Part shown: positions 1-6,052 of the stretch, one piece after another | Layout: every line of letters starts with the position of its first letter | Numbering within the stretch: position 1 is the stretch's first letter | IMG/VR virus record: IMGVR_UViG_3300034198_002953 | Span: 1 to 20,517 of that record | DNA length: 20,517 nucleotides | Reading direction: 5' to 3' (one strand) | Source of the DNA: a virus | The notes under the pieces: model-generated | Databases searched by the model: none | What the model saw: only the letters and a program-made list of their open reading frames with translations | What the model was told of the DNA's origin: nothing | Program-made: the position numbers and the translations under genes

Positions 1-1
1 C

Positions 2-472
2 GAAAACAGACTCGAAGTATTCTTTGTTAACTATAATCAGAAAATTCTTGGTTCATTAGTATTTAGAACTGATGCAGTTGAAAGCGCCAATGAACTAGAC
101 CATTCACATCTAGTAGCTGGTTACATTAGTGAAAGTGCTAGTGACTTTGAAAACTACGAAGCAGTAACTGTAGCACACGGTAAGTTCTTTACCGAGTCAG
201 ATGTTTCTTCTTGGTTGTCAACAACATTTGAAACTGAGAATACTCTTGACATCTTAAACATCAATGGTGACAAATGGACATCTGCTATGTGTTCAAGTCA
301 AGGTTGTTGTGATCCTAATGGTACTGTAATTCCACCTATCGATTACTACGAACAATCTCTCGTTGCTACTGAGTCAGACGAAAAAGAAGATGATGACACT
401 TATGATGAACAAAGTATTGACGAACTAATTAATTTTCTAACAACAACACTATTAAAAATAGATAAGGAATAA
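2..472 (+). CDS. DUF4192-like protein, N-terminal half (5' truncated by window edge)
   Basis: The frame is open from the left edge, so the true start lies outside the window; 156 residues are visible. A Trp-x7-Cys-x4-CC-x-Pro-Asn-Gly arrangement (bases about 271-320, GDKWTSAMCSSQGCCDPNG) resembles the conserved W-x-S-x-x-C...CCP-x-G signature of DUF4192, a family of unknown function found almost only in actinobacteria and their phages. The C-terminal 40 residues are very acidic (DEKEDDDTYDEQ) and look like a linker. The protein stops one base before the next gene, which appears to carry the C-terminal half of the same family. The family call rests on motif memory only; function is unknown. 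An internal TTG at 215 is an unlikely start because coding sequence continues upstream of it. Confidence 0.55.
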   Translation, partial: ENRLEVFFVNYNQKILGSLVFRTDAVESANELDHSHLVAGYISESASDFENYEAVTVAHGKFFTESDVSSWLSTTFETENTLDILNINGDKWTSAMCSSQGCCDPNGTVIPPIDYYEQSLVATESDEKEDDDTYDEQSIDELINFLTTTLLKIDKE

Positions 473-473
473 T

Positions 474-1058
474 ATGAGTAGCGAAACAGAAACACCAACG
501 CTAACTGCTGCACAACAGGAAGCACAAGACCGTATCGAAACCATCTACAATCTGTTTAGTATGCCATTGTTAAAGTCAAAGGATATTGAACTACAGGAAC
601 TGTTTGATGAACTATCAGCAGTAGGTGTGCGTGATGGTGTGTTGTACAAGTTTGCTAATCTTTCACAAGAAGATCGCAACGAGTACTTCTTTAATGCTAC
701 TGCAGTAAGCCATCAGTTAGATGGATACTATGCAATTGATTCTAGTCCAGAACAGTTTATTCCAAGTGCTACCTTAATAGCTGCACTTGGATATGTACAT
801 GCTGGTGCTTTGATCAAAGAAGGTTATGAAAACAAAGCATTTATCGAAGAGTTGCTTAATGTTGTTGATGGATTAGCAAGTGAAATTAGTCAGACTAATA
901 ATGTACCTAGCTTAATTCAATTGATTCAACGTGCTCGTGGATTTAATGTTCCTGATTATATCTTCTATGATTCTGTCATGGCTGTTCCGTATGATGAAAT
1001 CCTAGATTCAATAAAACCAAAGGAGAATACAAATGATAGTTCTATCATCGGGGAATAG
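474..1058 (+). CDS. DUF4192-like protein, C-terminal half (putative)
   Basis: 194 residues. The start is ATG 474 with AAGGA at 464-468, one base after the upstream stop. The sequence is largely helical. VGVRDGVLYKFAN recalls the 'vRDalL' segment of the C-terminal lobe of DUF4192, and SATLIAALGYVHAGALI followed by PSLIQLIQRARGFNVP recalls the family's later 'laalaylrGdga' and 'lA.Ll..al..GvpP' segments. Together with the preceding ORF this looks like one DUF4192 protein divided in two at the inter-lobe linker. There is no catalytic motif and the function is unknown. The alternative is an unrelated helical early protein. The 3' end overlaps the next gene by 26 bp. Confidence 0.5.
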   Translation: MSSETETPTLTAAQQEAQDRIETIYNLFSMPLLKSKDIELQELFDELSAVGVRDGVLYKFANLSQEDRNEYFFNATAVSHQLDGYYAIDSSPEQFIPSATLIAALGYVHAGALIKEGYENKAFIEELLNVVDGLASEISQTNNVPSLIQLIQRARGFNVPDYIFYDSVMAVPYDEILDSIKPKENTNDSSIIGE

Positions 1059-1452
1059 ATACTATTCAGAAGAAGAACACAATGCAGCACTAGCCAAGGT
1101 TGATACCTTGGTTAGTGAATTGCGTAGTGATTTTAATATCATTGCTAATGCTTTGCTTGACGAAGCAATCAAACGTGAATGGTGTGATCTTTACAATGAG
1201 TTTGTTGAAAAGATTAATTCAGAAACTAAAGATCTTAAACTACATTACGCAAAGAAAGATTATGAAGTTGAAGTCAAAGTCGAAGAGACCAGAGAACAGT
1301 ATGTTTATGTAACTGTTGAAGCTACTAGTGAAGAAGAAGCTGAAGAAATTGTCAGTGACTGGGACTATTCTGATCTTGCAGAACGTGGTGAAGATTGGAA
1401 CTGGGATCAAACAGATTCAGACTTCACTGTTATTCGTGCAACCGTAGCATAA
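1033..1452 (+). CDS. Hypothetical acidic protein with DpnD/PcfM-like C-terminal segment
   Basis: 139 residues, starting inside the previous gene, with AAGGAG (1020-1025) seven bases before ATG 1033. The N-terminal half is helical (YYSEEEHNAALAKVDTLVSE). The C-terminal half has an alternating charged beta-strand followed by YVTVEATSEEEAEEIVSDW. That 'v.veA.s.eeA.e' pattern is typical of small phage and plasmid proteins of the DpnD/PcfM type, and recurs in the gene at 2925. The protein ends in a very acidic, Trp-rich stretch (DWNWDQTDSD). I do not recognise a function. Expression is probably coupled to the upstream gene through the overlap. Confidence 0.7.
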   Translation: MIVLSSGNRYYSEEEHNAALAKVDTLVSELRSDFNIIANALLDEAIKREWCDLYNEFVEKINSETKDLKLHYAKKDYEVEVKVEETREQYVYVTVEATSEEEAEEIVSDWDYSDLAERGEDWNWDQTDSDFTVIRATVA

Positions 1453-1461
1453 AGGGGGTTT

Positions 1462-1779
1462 ATGTCGCAGGGAATTAAAGAACAAGAATGGTATCATGAT
1501 CCATTTGGTTGGTATATAAGACATGGCCAACCAGAAATGATGGGTATTAAGTTAACAAATAAAGTTGCACTAGATTTTCTACAAGGTCTTTATGACATTT
1601 GGTTACGGCTTGAAGATAAGAAATTAGAACAAGCCAAGAAAGATATATGTGTATTAGCAACTTTAGTTATTGCTTCTTGCACTGGTTTCGGTCAGGAAGC
1701 AGTAGAAGAATTACTTGTTGACGAATTGTATAGCAAAAATATAGATGATGAGTTAAATAAAATACTAGAAGGAGAATAG
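1462..1779 (+). CDS. Hypothetical protein
   Basis: 105 residues. ATG 1462 follows an AAAGGGGG Shine-Dalgarno-like run nine bases after the upstream stop. The N-terminus is rich in aromatic residues (EWYHDPFGWYIRHGQPEMMG). The rest reads as three amphipathic helices, with a hydrophobic middle (ICVLATLVIASCTGFG) too interrupted to be a confident membrane segment. Its 3' end carries the ribosome binding site for the DUF932 gene that follows two bases later. No family is recognised. Position in the early operon suggests a host-takeover or accessory role, which is inference. Confidence 0.65.
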   Translation: MSQGIKEQEWYHDPFGWYIRHGQPEMMGIKLTNKVALDFLQGLYDIWLRLEDKKLEQAKKDICVLATLVIASCTGFGQEAVEELLVDELYSKNIDDELNKILEGE

Positions 1780-1780
1780 C

Positions 1781-2731
1781 ATGGCTAGACGTGCACCATG
1801 GACAATCATTGGTTCAAACAATGAGTTCAATGTATCTACAGCTGCAGAGTTAATGACTGCTGCAGATTTAGATTGGCGTGTAAATCTATCTGAAGTTCAG
1901 ACTGTTGATGGTCTAGAAATTAAAAATAGATTTGCAACTGTAAAGACAGACCAGTCAGGTAACAAGTCAGTATTGTCTGTCGTTGGTGGTAGATACCAAG
2001 TCATTCAGAACGCTGAGATCTTTGGCTGTCTTGATGATGTGGTTGGTACTGGCGAAGCAAGGTATGCTTCTGCTGGTGAACTAGGTGGTGGCAAAGTTGT
2101 ATGGACTGTGCTTGAACTACCTGAAGATGTCAATGTAGGTAACGATGAACACAAAGGTTACATCGTTGCTCGTAGTTCTCATGATGGTAGTACTCCATTT
2201 CAGATTACACCTATCATGCAACGGTTAGCTTGTACCAATGGTATTAATCTAACTATGTTACATGGTAAGAATAATAATAAATATTATTCTATGCGTCATA
2301 CTGAGAACTATAAATTAAATGCTAGCGAGATTCGTGCAGCATTAGGTTTGGTTCGTGAAGACATGACTGCTTATGTGGACATGTCGAATGTACTAAGTTC
2401 ATTACGTTTTGATGATGCTGACTTTGTTGCTTATGCTAAGTCTGTGTTCCCATTGCCAGCAAAGATCGAGTATGTATCTGAAGAACTATTAAGTACTGGT
2501 GAGAAACGACTTAAGACTTCTACGATGCGTAAGCGTATGAATGCTTGGACTGTATGGACAGGTGATACTGATACTCAACACAACCTGTATAACACAAAGT
2601 TTGGTGCGTTCCAAGCTATCGTTGAAACCGTTGATCACTTCAGTAACAACAAGAATAAACAAGCAGAACGTGCGTTGCTAGGTACTGATACTACTATCAA
2701 GCAACGTGCATTACAACTATTAGGAGTATAA
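1781..2731 (+). CDS. DUF932 / TIGR03299-type phage-plasmid protein
   Basis: 316 residues, with GGAG at 1771-1774 before ATG 1781. The order of features matches the DUF932 (TIGR03299, 'phage/plasmid-like protein') family: an N-terminal DW-x-V...V(D)G segment, VGGRYQVIQNAEIFGCLDDV near residues 68-87, GGGKVVWTVLELP, then the central IMQRLACTNGINLTMLH and a later WTVWTGDTDTQHNLYNTKFGAFQAIVE segment. Length (about 300-350) is normal for the family. It is widespread in phages and conjugative elements, often near recombination or replication genes. The biochemical role is unknown, and no catalytic residues can be assigned. Confidence 0.85.
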   Translation: MARRAPWTIIGSNNEFNVSTAAELMTAADLDWRVNLSEVQTVDGLEIKNRFATVKTDQSGNKSVLSVVGGRYQVIQNAEIFGCLDDVVGTGEARYASAGELGGGKVVWTVLELPEDVNVGNDEHKGYIVARSSHDGSTPFQITPIMQRLACTNGINLTMLHGKNNNKYYSMRHTENYKLNASEIRAALGLVREDMTAYVDMSNVLSSLRFDDADFVAYAKSVFPLPAKIEYVSEELLSTGEKRLKTSTMRKRMNAWTVWTGDTDTQHNLYNTKFGAFQAIVETVDHFSNNKNKQAERALLGTDTTIKQRALQLLGV

Positions 2732-2932
2732 ATGTTAAGTTGGATTACTAAATTAGACAAAGATGCTAAGGTCAAGATTGATAATCGTGAAGATACTGAT
2801 TATCCTTTTGCTTTAAGAATTGGTTACGATCTTAGTGTGTTACTAACTGAAGATGAAATGTCACAGTTGTACACAGAAGTTACTGAAAGTTTATTTGCTT
2901 TTGACTTTGGCAAAGAAAAAACTGATGCCTAG
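2732..2932 (+). CDS. Hypothetical small acidic protein
   Basis: 66 residues. ATG 2732 starts at the last base of the upstream stop codon, with AGGAG at 2722-2726, so translation is almost certainly coupled to the DUF932 gene. The N-terminal half is charged (DKDAKVKIDNREDTD) and the C-terminal half helical (LTEDEMSQLYTEVTESLFAF). No family recognised. Its last eight bases overlap the next gene. Confidence 0.6.
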   Translation: MLSWITKLDKDAKVKIDNREDTDYPFALRIGYDLSVLLTEDEMSQLYTEVTESLFAFDFGKEKTDA

Positions 2933-3092
2933 GTACTGGTTTGTATCTAAAAGAGTAACACAATTTGAAGACATTATAGAAGCAGATACACAAGATGAAG
3001 CAGTAAAAATTTATAATCAACTTGTTGCAGATGAAATGAATATAGTCAGTCAGCATTTTGATTATGAAGTTTATGGAAGGGAAGTAGAATAA
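2925..3092 (+). CDS. Hypothetical small DpnD/PcfM-like protein
   Basis: 55 residues from ATG 2925, which overlaps the upstream gene by eight bases. The frame is open further upstream but only inside the preceding gene, so I take this ATG. The sequence RYWFVSKRVTQFEDIIEADT followed by DEAVKIY has the beta-strand, then 'ieA.t.deA' turn and helix seen in DpnD/PcfM-like small phage proteins and in the C-terminal half of the gene at 1033. There is no strong Shine-Dalgarno sequence, so termination-reinitiation is likely. Function unknown. Confidence 0.55.
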   Translation: MPRYWFVSKRVTQFEDIIEADTQDEAVKIYNQLVADEMNIVSQHFDYEVYGREVE

Positions 3093-3095
3093 ACA

Positions 3096-3410
3096 ATGAA
3101 GTATCCTGCATTTGATGGTACACAAAACTGTGTAGACGCTGACGTAGAAATATTTTTCTATGAAGATTGGGAAGGCGAAGGCACAGGTGCTCGCAAACCC
3201 AGGGACAAAAAAGATTTTACAGCAGCTAAAATCATGTGCAGTACTTGTCCTTTCCTAGAACCATGCTTTTTATGGGCATTACACCATGAAAAGTATGGTT
3301 TCTGGGCTGGTACCACTGAAGAAGAACGTGCTAAAATACGTACAGCAAAAGGAATTAAATATGTAAATCCTTTAAAAGATAGTCTATATGTTAAAAGGAA
3401 AAACAGATAA
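3096..3410 (+). CDS. whiB: WhiB-family Fe-S transcriptional regulator
   Basis: 104 residues. The four cluster cysteines are present in the family spacing: C12, then C48-x2-C51-x5-C57. The turn motif GFWAGTTEEER (68-78) corresponds to the G-[VIF]-W-[GA]-G segment, followed by a basic tail (RAKIR, KRKNR) as expected for DNA or sigma-factor contacts. WhiB proteins bind a [4Fe-4S] cluster, associate with the primary sigma factor, and are confined to actinobacteria and their phages. The phage copy probably reprograms host transcription, as described for mycobacteriophage TM4 WhiBTM4. The C12-C48 gap is enlarged by a DWEGEGTGARKPRD loop. The Shine-Dalgarno sequence is weak. This gene is the main evidence for an actinobacterial host. 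Confidence 0.93.
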   Translation: MKYPAFDGTQNCVDADVEIFFYEDWEGEGTGARKPRDKKDFTAAKIMCSTCPFLEPCFLWALHHEKYGFWAGTTEEERAKIRTAKGIKYVNPLKDSLYVKRKNR

Positions 3411-3535
3411 TGGAAAAAAAAGAACACGTTTGTGAACGTACTGATTCCGACTATCAGAACTGTGAAGACTGTGATATTATCTATGAAGATATGAATACAG
3501 ATTTATTAATTATGGAATGGAAGGAATCAAAATGA
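3410..3535 (+). CDS. Hypothetical 41-residue Cys-containing peptide
   Basis: A short ORF from ATG 3410, which shares one base with the whiB stop, to TGA 3533-3535, which overlaps the next start as ATGA (3532-3535). The product is very acidic with Cys8, Cys18 and Cys21 (CERTDSDYQNCEDCDIIYE), a partial zinc-ribbon-like pattern. It fills the space between whiB and the nuclease exactly, and its 3' end carries AAGGAA before the nuclease start. The tight coupling at both ends is the main reason to believe it. Function unknown. Confidence 0.6.
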   Translation: MEKKEHVCERTDSDYQNCEDCDIIYEDMNTDLLIMEWKESK

Positions 3536-3726
3536 TCAAGATAAATGGTTATGATCTACCAGTACATGTTTCTTATTCATCGTTAACTACTTACTTAGAC
3601 TGTGGTTGGAAGTATTACCTAAGTCGCATAGTAAAAGTAAACGAACAGCCAACATGGTATCTTGCTGGTGGTTCAGCAGTACATGAAGCAACAGAAGCAT
3701 ACGACAAGGAGACATGGAATGACTAA
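3532..3726 (+). CDS. RecB/Cas4-like PD-(D/E)XK nuclease, N-terminal part (split gene)
   Basis: 64 residues from ATG 3532, in an ATGA overlap with the upstream gene and preceded by AAGGAA. The sequence HVSYSSLTTYLDCGWKYYL is the classic opening of RecB-family (PDDEXK_1, Cas4, AddB) nucleases: 'S.S.l..y..CP..y'. GGSAVHEATEAYD supplies the conserved GxxxHE helix. Cys24 matches the single N-terminal cysteine that, with three C-terminal cysteines, binds a [4Fe-4S] cluster in Cas4/AddB-type enzymes. The ORF then stops, and the catalytic Asp/Lys and the other cysteines lie in the next ORF in another frame. Either the two chains assemble, a frameshift joins them, or the sequence has an indel. Confidence 0.8.
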   Translation: MIKINGYDLPVHVSYSSLTTYLDCGWKYYLSRIVKVNEQPTWYLAGGSAVHEATEAYDKETWND

Positions 3727-4327
3727 ATATTGGGATGATGCATGGGCAAAAGTACAAAGAGAACAGTTAGATAAAACTAAGATACACCCATCAGAATGGA
3801 AAGCAGCAGGTCGTGCTACCAAAGCCAATCCCAATAAGGAAGATGGTACATGGTGGACAGTCAATGGTAGTAATATGGTTGACTCATGGATTAACTGGCG
3901 TAAGAATGTAGCTTGGAAAATCTGGGAAGCACAACCTGGTGTACCTGCAATTGAACTAGCACTCACTCCAATATGGAATGACATCCCGGTTCAGATGCAC
4001 ATTGACCGAGTCATGGTTACACCAGAAGGTGAACTAGTAATATTAGATATCAAGACTGGTTCTCGTACTCCTAGTTCTGATCTTCAGTTAGGGTTCTATG
4101 CTGCAGGTCTAGAAGCCATGTTAGGTGTCCGCCCACAGTATGGTGCATACTGGATGGCTAGAGAAGGTGGCATAGGTGAGATGATTGATTTGAACAAATA
4201 CACATTAGATGTTATTATTGATCTTGTAACTAAGTTCGATACAGCAAGGAAGCATGAAATCTTTTTGCCTAATCTAAATCATTGTGTAATGTGTGGTTTA
4301 ACTAAAGATTGTAAATGGAAACAGTAA
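3719..4327 (+). CDS. RecB/Cas4-like PD-(D/E)XK nuclease, catalytic part with Fe-S cysteines (split gene)
   Basis: 202 residues from ATG 3719, overlapping the N-terminal ORF by eight bases, with a near-ideal AAGGAG (3706-3711) seven bases upstream. The catalytic elements are visible: D96 in IDR, D110-I-K112 in LVILDIKTG, and the QxxxY motif Q123-LGF-Y127. The C-terminus has C189-x2-C192-x5-C198 (HCVMCGLTKDC), the three-cysteine pattern that closes the Fe-S cluster in AddB/Cas4 nucleases. Such phage enzymes are exonucleases thought to act in recombination or end processing. The missing N-terminal HE motif and first cysteine are supplied by the preceding ORF. The family call is strong; activity of the split form is untested. 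Confidence 0.88.
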   Translation: MTKYWDDAWAKVQREQLDKTKIHPSEWKAAGRATKANPNKEDGTWWTVNGSNMVDSWINWRKNVAWKIWEAQPGVPAIELALTPIWNDIPVQMHIDRVMVTPEGELVILDIKTGSRTPSSDLQLGFYAAGLEAMLGVRPQYGAYWMAREGGIGEMIDLNKYTLDVIIDLVTKFDTARKHEIFLPNLNHCVMCGLTKDCKWKQ

Positions 4328-4338
4328 AGGAAAACAAT

Positions 4339-4788
4339 ATGGAAAAGAATGTAACAGTAACAGTAAAGACTAAGCGTGGTAGCTTGGTTACTTTGCGTGG
4401 TGATACTCCAGAAGAGTTTGTCAACAAAGTAACTGAAGCATACAATGCTGGCTTTGGTTTGGCAGTAGAATCATTTGAAGACTTTGTGTTGTCTACATCT
4501 GTTGATGCAGTTCAGACAGTAGTGGATACACTAGGTGCTACTGTGATTCAGGAAACCGTAGCTACTCAGCCGACTACATTTGCTCCTATCCCACCAGCAG
4601 TAGCAGCACCAGTTGCTACGGGTGGTACAGCAGTACGTCAGTGTGCTCATGGTGTTATGACTAAACGTGAAGGTCAAGGTCCTTATGGTCCTTACAAGGC
4701 GTTCATGTGTCCAACACCTAAGGGTACACCTGATCAGTGTAAGGCTATTTATCTCAAGGCTAATGACCCTGAGTGGCAAACATTCTAG
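4339..4788 (+). CDS. Hypothetical protein with C-terminal Cys/His (zinc-finger-like) motif
   Basis: 149 residues from ATG 4339, preceded by AAAGGA (4326-4331). The N-terminal 60 residues begin with a beta-strand pair (VTVTVKTKRGSLVTLRGDTP) and a helix. A Pro/Ala/Thr-rich linker follows (about 76-98). The C-terminal module has C102-x-H104 ... C124 ... C134 (QCAHGVMTKREGQGPYGPYK, then MCPTPKGTPDQC), a likely metal-binding knuckle of a type common in actinophage early proteins. Its place between a recombination nuclease and a helicase-like ATPase is compatible with single-strand DNA binding or recombination, but that is inference. I do not recognise a named family. Confidence 0.6.
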   Translation: MEKNVTVTVKTKRGSLVTLRGDTPEEFVNKVTEAYNAGFGLAVESFEDFVLSTSVDAVQTVVDTLGATVIQETVATQPTTFAPIPPAVAAPVATGGTAVRQCAHGVMTKREGQGPYGPYKAFMCPTPKGTPDQCKAIYLKANDPEWQTF

Positions 4789-4804
4789 TAGCGTAAGTTA
4801 CTAG

Positions 4805-4894
4805 ATAGTCCTCTTATAGAGGGGAAGCTATAGTGGACGCAGTCCCTCACCAATACTCCTTGTCGTGGTGGGGGACTGTCCTATATTTAAGGAG
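4805..4894 (+). promoter_or_regulatory. Structured leader with two hairpins and a weak promoter-like box
   Basis: This lies in the only gap over 50 bp in the left arm (4789-4898). A small hairpin CCTCT/AGAGG (4810-4814 / 4818-4822, 3-base loop) may be extended by ATAG/CTAT (4805-4808 / 4828-4831). A strong hairpin follows: AGTCCCTCACC (4841-4851) pairs with GGTGGGGGACT (4867-4877) over 11 bp with one G-U, extendable to 4839-4879, with a 15-base loop. TATAGT (4829-4834) resembles a -10 box that would start RNA near 4841, exactly at the big stem, but no good -35 is visible. A second possible pair is TTGTCG (4860-4865) with TATATT (4882-4887). The weak UAUAUUU after the stem does not make a convincing terminator. 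AAGGAG for the next gene is at 4889-4894. Confidence 0.45.
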
Positions 4895-4898
4895 AGAA

Positions 4899-5141
4899 AT
4901 GAAAGTCAAAAACATATTTGAATACATGAAAGACTACGACCCAGAAGAAGAAATATCTTGCATTTGGTTTACTCGTGAAGATGCTGAGCGTTGGACTGAT
5001 GAACAGATTGATGATGAAATATGGAACTATATTATAGATGAAGTGGATATTAACGCTGATGATATAACATATGCAGTTCAACATTTAAAAAAATATCGGA
5101 AGGAAAAATTAATTGAAGACGCTAGGTCGGTCAGTAGGTAG
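4899..5141 (+). CDS. Hypothetical acidic protein
   Basis: 80 residues. ATG 4899 has AAGGAG at 4889-4894. An in-frame GTG at 4833 would run through the upstream hairpin and lacks a ribosome site, so I reject it. The sequence is acidic and helical, rich in Trp and aromatics (EEEISCIWFTREDAERWTDE, then IDDEIWNYIIDEVDINADD). No family is recognised. Its last 29 bases overlap the next gene if that gene starts at TTG 5113. It is the first gene after the structured leader. Confidence 0.65.
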   Translation: MKVKNIFEYMKDYDPEEEISCIWFTREDAERWTDEQIDDEIWNYIIDEVDINADDITYAVQHLKKYRKEKLIEDARSVSR

Positions 5142-5898
5142 ACCTGACATAGGTGGAGAACCTATGCCTACCGTGTTCCGTACATTTGAGAACAATCAGA
5201 TAATACTAAGACGAGCAGAAGTAAGTATGATTGCTGGCACTCCCGGTGCTGGTAAGTCAACACTAGCATTAGCATTAGCATTACGTATGGGTGCACCAAC
5301 ACTTTATTTATCAGCAGATACTAACGCACATACAATGGCTATGCGTTTATACTCAATGATTACAGGAGTATCACAACATGAAGCAGAGAAGATCATATCT
5401 GAAGACCCTATTAACTCTCGTAATAAGCTTGCTTTGGCTAGTCATATTTACTGGAGTTTTGATAGTAGCCCAACTCTCGCTGATATTGACGATGAAGTTA
5501 CTGCAGTTGAAGAACTACTTGGAGAATCTCCTGCGTTAATTGTTATTGATAACCTAATGGATATTAGTATGGATGGTGGTGAAGAATTTAGTAACATGCG
5601 TAGTGCATTGAAAGAACTTAAGTATCTTGCTCGTGATACTAATGCTGCCATCCTTGTGTTACATCACACACAAGAAGGTTATGCTGGTGAACCATGTCAG
5701 CCACGTAGTTCTTTGCAAGGTAAAGTAGCACAGTTACCAGCATTGATCCTAACCGTAGGTCAGAACTCAACTGGTTTGTTAGGTGTTGCTGCAGTTAAGA
5801 ACAGGTATGGTAGAGCTGATGCAAGTGGTAAGTCACCTGTGTGGTTACAATTTAATCCTGCTTATATGTTTATAGCAGACTTAGAGGAAGCAAGATAA
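5113..5898 (+). CDS. DnaB/RecA-like ATPase (probable replicative helicase)
   Basis: A P-loop ATPase of the RecA/DnaB fold. Walker A is GTPGAGKS, preceded by the strand EVSMIA; PTLYLSADTNAHTMAMRLYS is the next strand-helix unit; ALIVIDNLMDI is Walker B; AAILVLHHTQEG is the following strand with the sensor His. LILTVGQ and VAAVKNRYGRAD are late RecA/DnaB-core elements. It is a short, single-domain form without a DnaB N-terminal domain, as in many actinophages. Two starts are possible: TTG 5113 with GGAAGGA eight bases upstream (261 residues, used here), or ATG 5164 with GGAG five bases upstream (244 residues). It probably works with the primase ORFs downstream at the phage fork. Confidence 0.85.
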   Translation: MKTLGRSVGRPDIGGEPMPTVFRTFENNQIILRRAEVSMIAGTPGAGKSTLALALALRMGAPTLYLSADTNAHTMAMRLYSMITGVSQHEAEKIISEDPINSRNKLALASHIYWSFDSSPTLADIDDEVTAVEELLGESPALIVIDNLMDISMDGGEEFSNMRSALKELKYLARDTNAAILVLHHTQEGYAGEPCQPRSSLQGKVAQLPALILTVGQNSTGLLGVAAVKNRYGRADASGKSPVWLQFNPAYMFIADLEEAR

Positions 5899-5963
5899 TG
5901 GCAGAAAAAATATTATTAGTGTTAGTAGCACTATGGATTATTAGTTATGTTTGGTCTAGATAG
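5898..5963 (+). CDS. 21-residue single-pass membrane peptide (micro-ORF)
   Basis: ATG 5898 shares a base with the stop of the ATPase gene (TAATG) and the ORF ends at TAG 5961-5963. The product is MAEK followed by about 14 hydrophobic residues (ILLVLVALWIISYV) and a short WSR end, which reads as one membrane-spanning segment. The stop-start coupling and the AGGAG that follows for the next micro-ORF argue it is translated, but the length is very small and no homologue is known to me. It could simply be a spacer ORF that keeps ribosomes moving. Confidence 0.4.
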   Translation: MAEKILLVLVALWIISYVWSR

Positions 5964-5971
5964 GAGAAGCA

Positions 5972-6052
5972 ATGTCAGTAATGCCAGTAGAACCGTTGAC
6001 AGTAAGTCAACCAGGTATAGATGATCCAGATGAATGGTTTGAAGATGAGTAA
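5972..6052 (+). CDS. 26-residue acidic peptide (micro-ORF)
   Basis: ATG 5972 has AGGAG (5962-5966) five bases upstream, a better ribosome site than several larger genes here. The product ends in a strongly acidic tail (GIDDPDEWFEDE) and its last eight bases overlap the start of the following nuclease gene. Two in-frame ATGs (5972, 5981) exist; the first fits the ribosome site. Function unknown; it may be a leader peptide coupling translation of the nuclease. Confidence 0.4.
   Translation: MSVMPVEPLTVSQPGIDDPDEWFEDE

Noticed and set aside
215-472. Separate small gene starting at TTG 215
   Set aside because: The frame continues open to the left edge with coding-like sequence, so this is the 3' part of a longer truncated gene.
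2880-3984. Open frames on the - strand (about 2880-3125, 3158-3427, 3673-3984)
   Set aside because: They lie antisense to well-supported genes (WhiB, nuclease), have odd composition (Phe/Cys/Leu-rich), and lack ribosome sites.
4839-4888. Rho-independent terminator before 4899
   Set aside because: The stem is strong but the following UAUAUUU is interrupted and overlaps the next gene's leader, so termination is less likely than a leader structure.
4833-4898. GTG 4833 as start of the gene ending at 5141
   Set aside because: It would translate the hairpin region and lacks a ribosome site; ATG 4899 has AAGGAG directly upstream.
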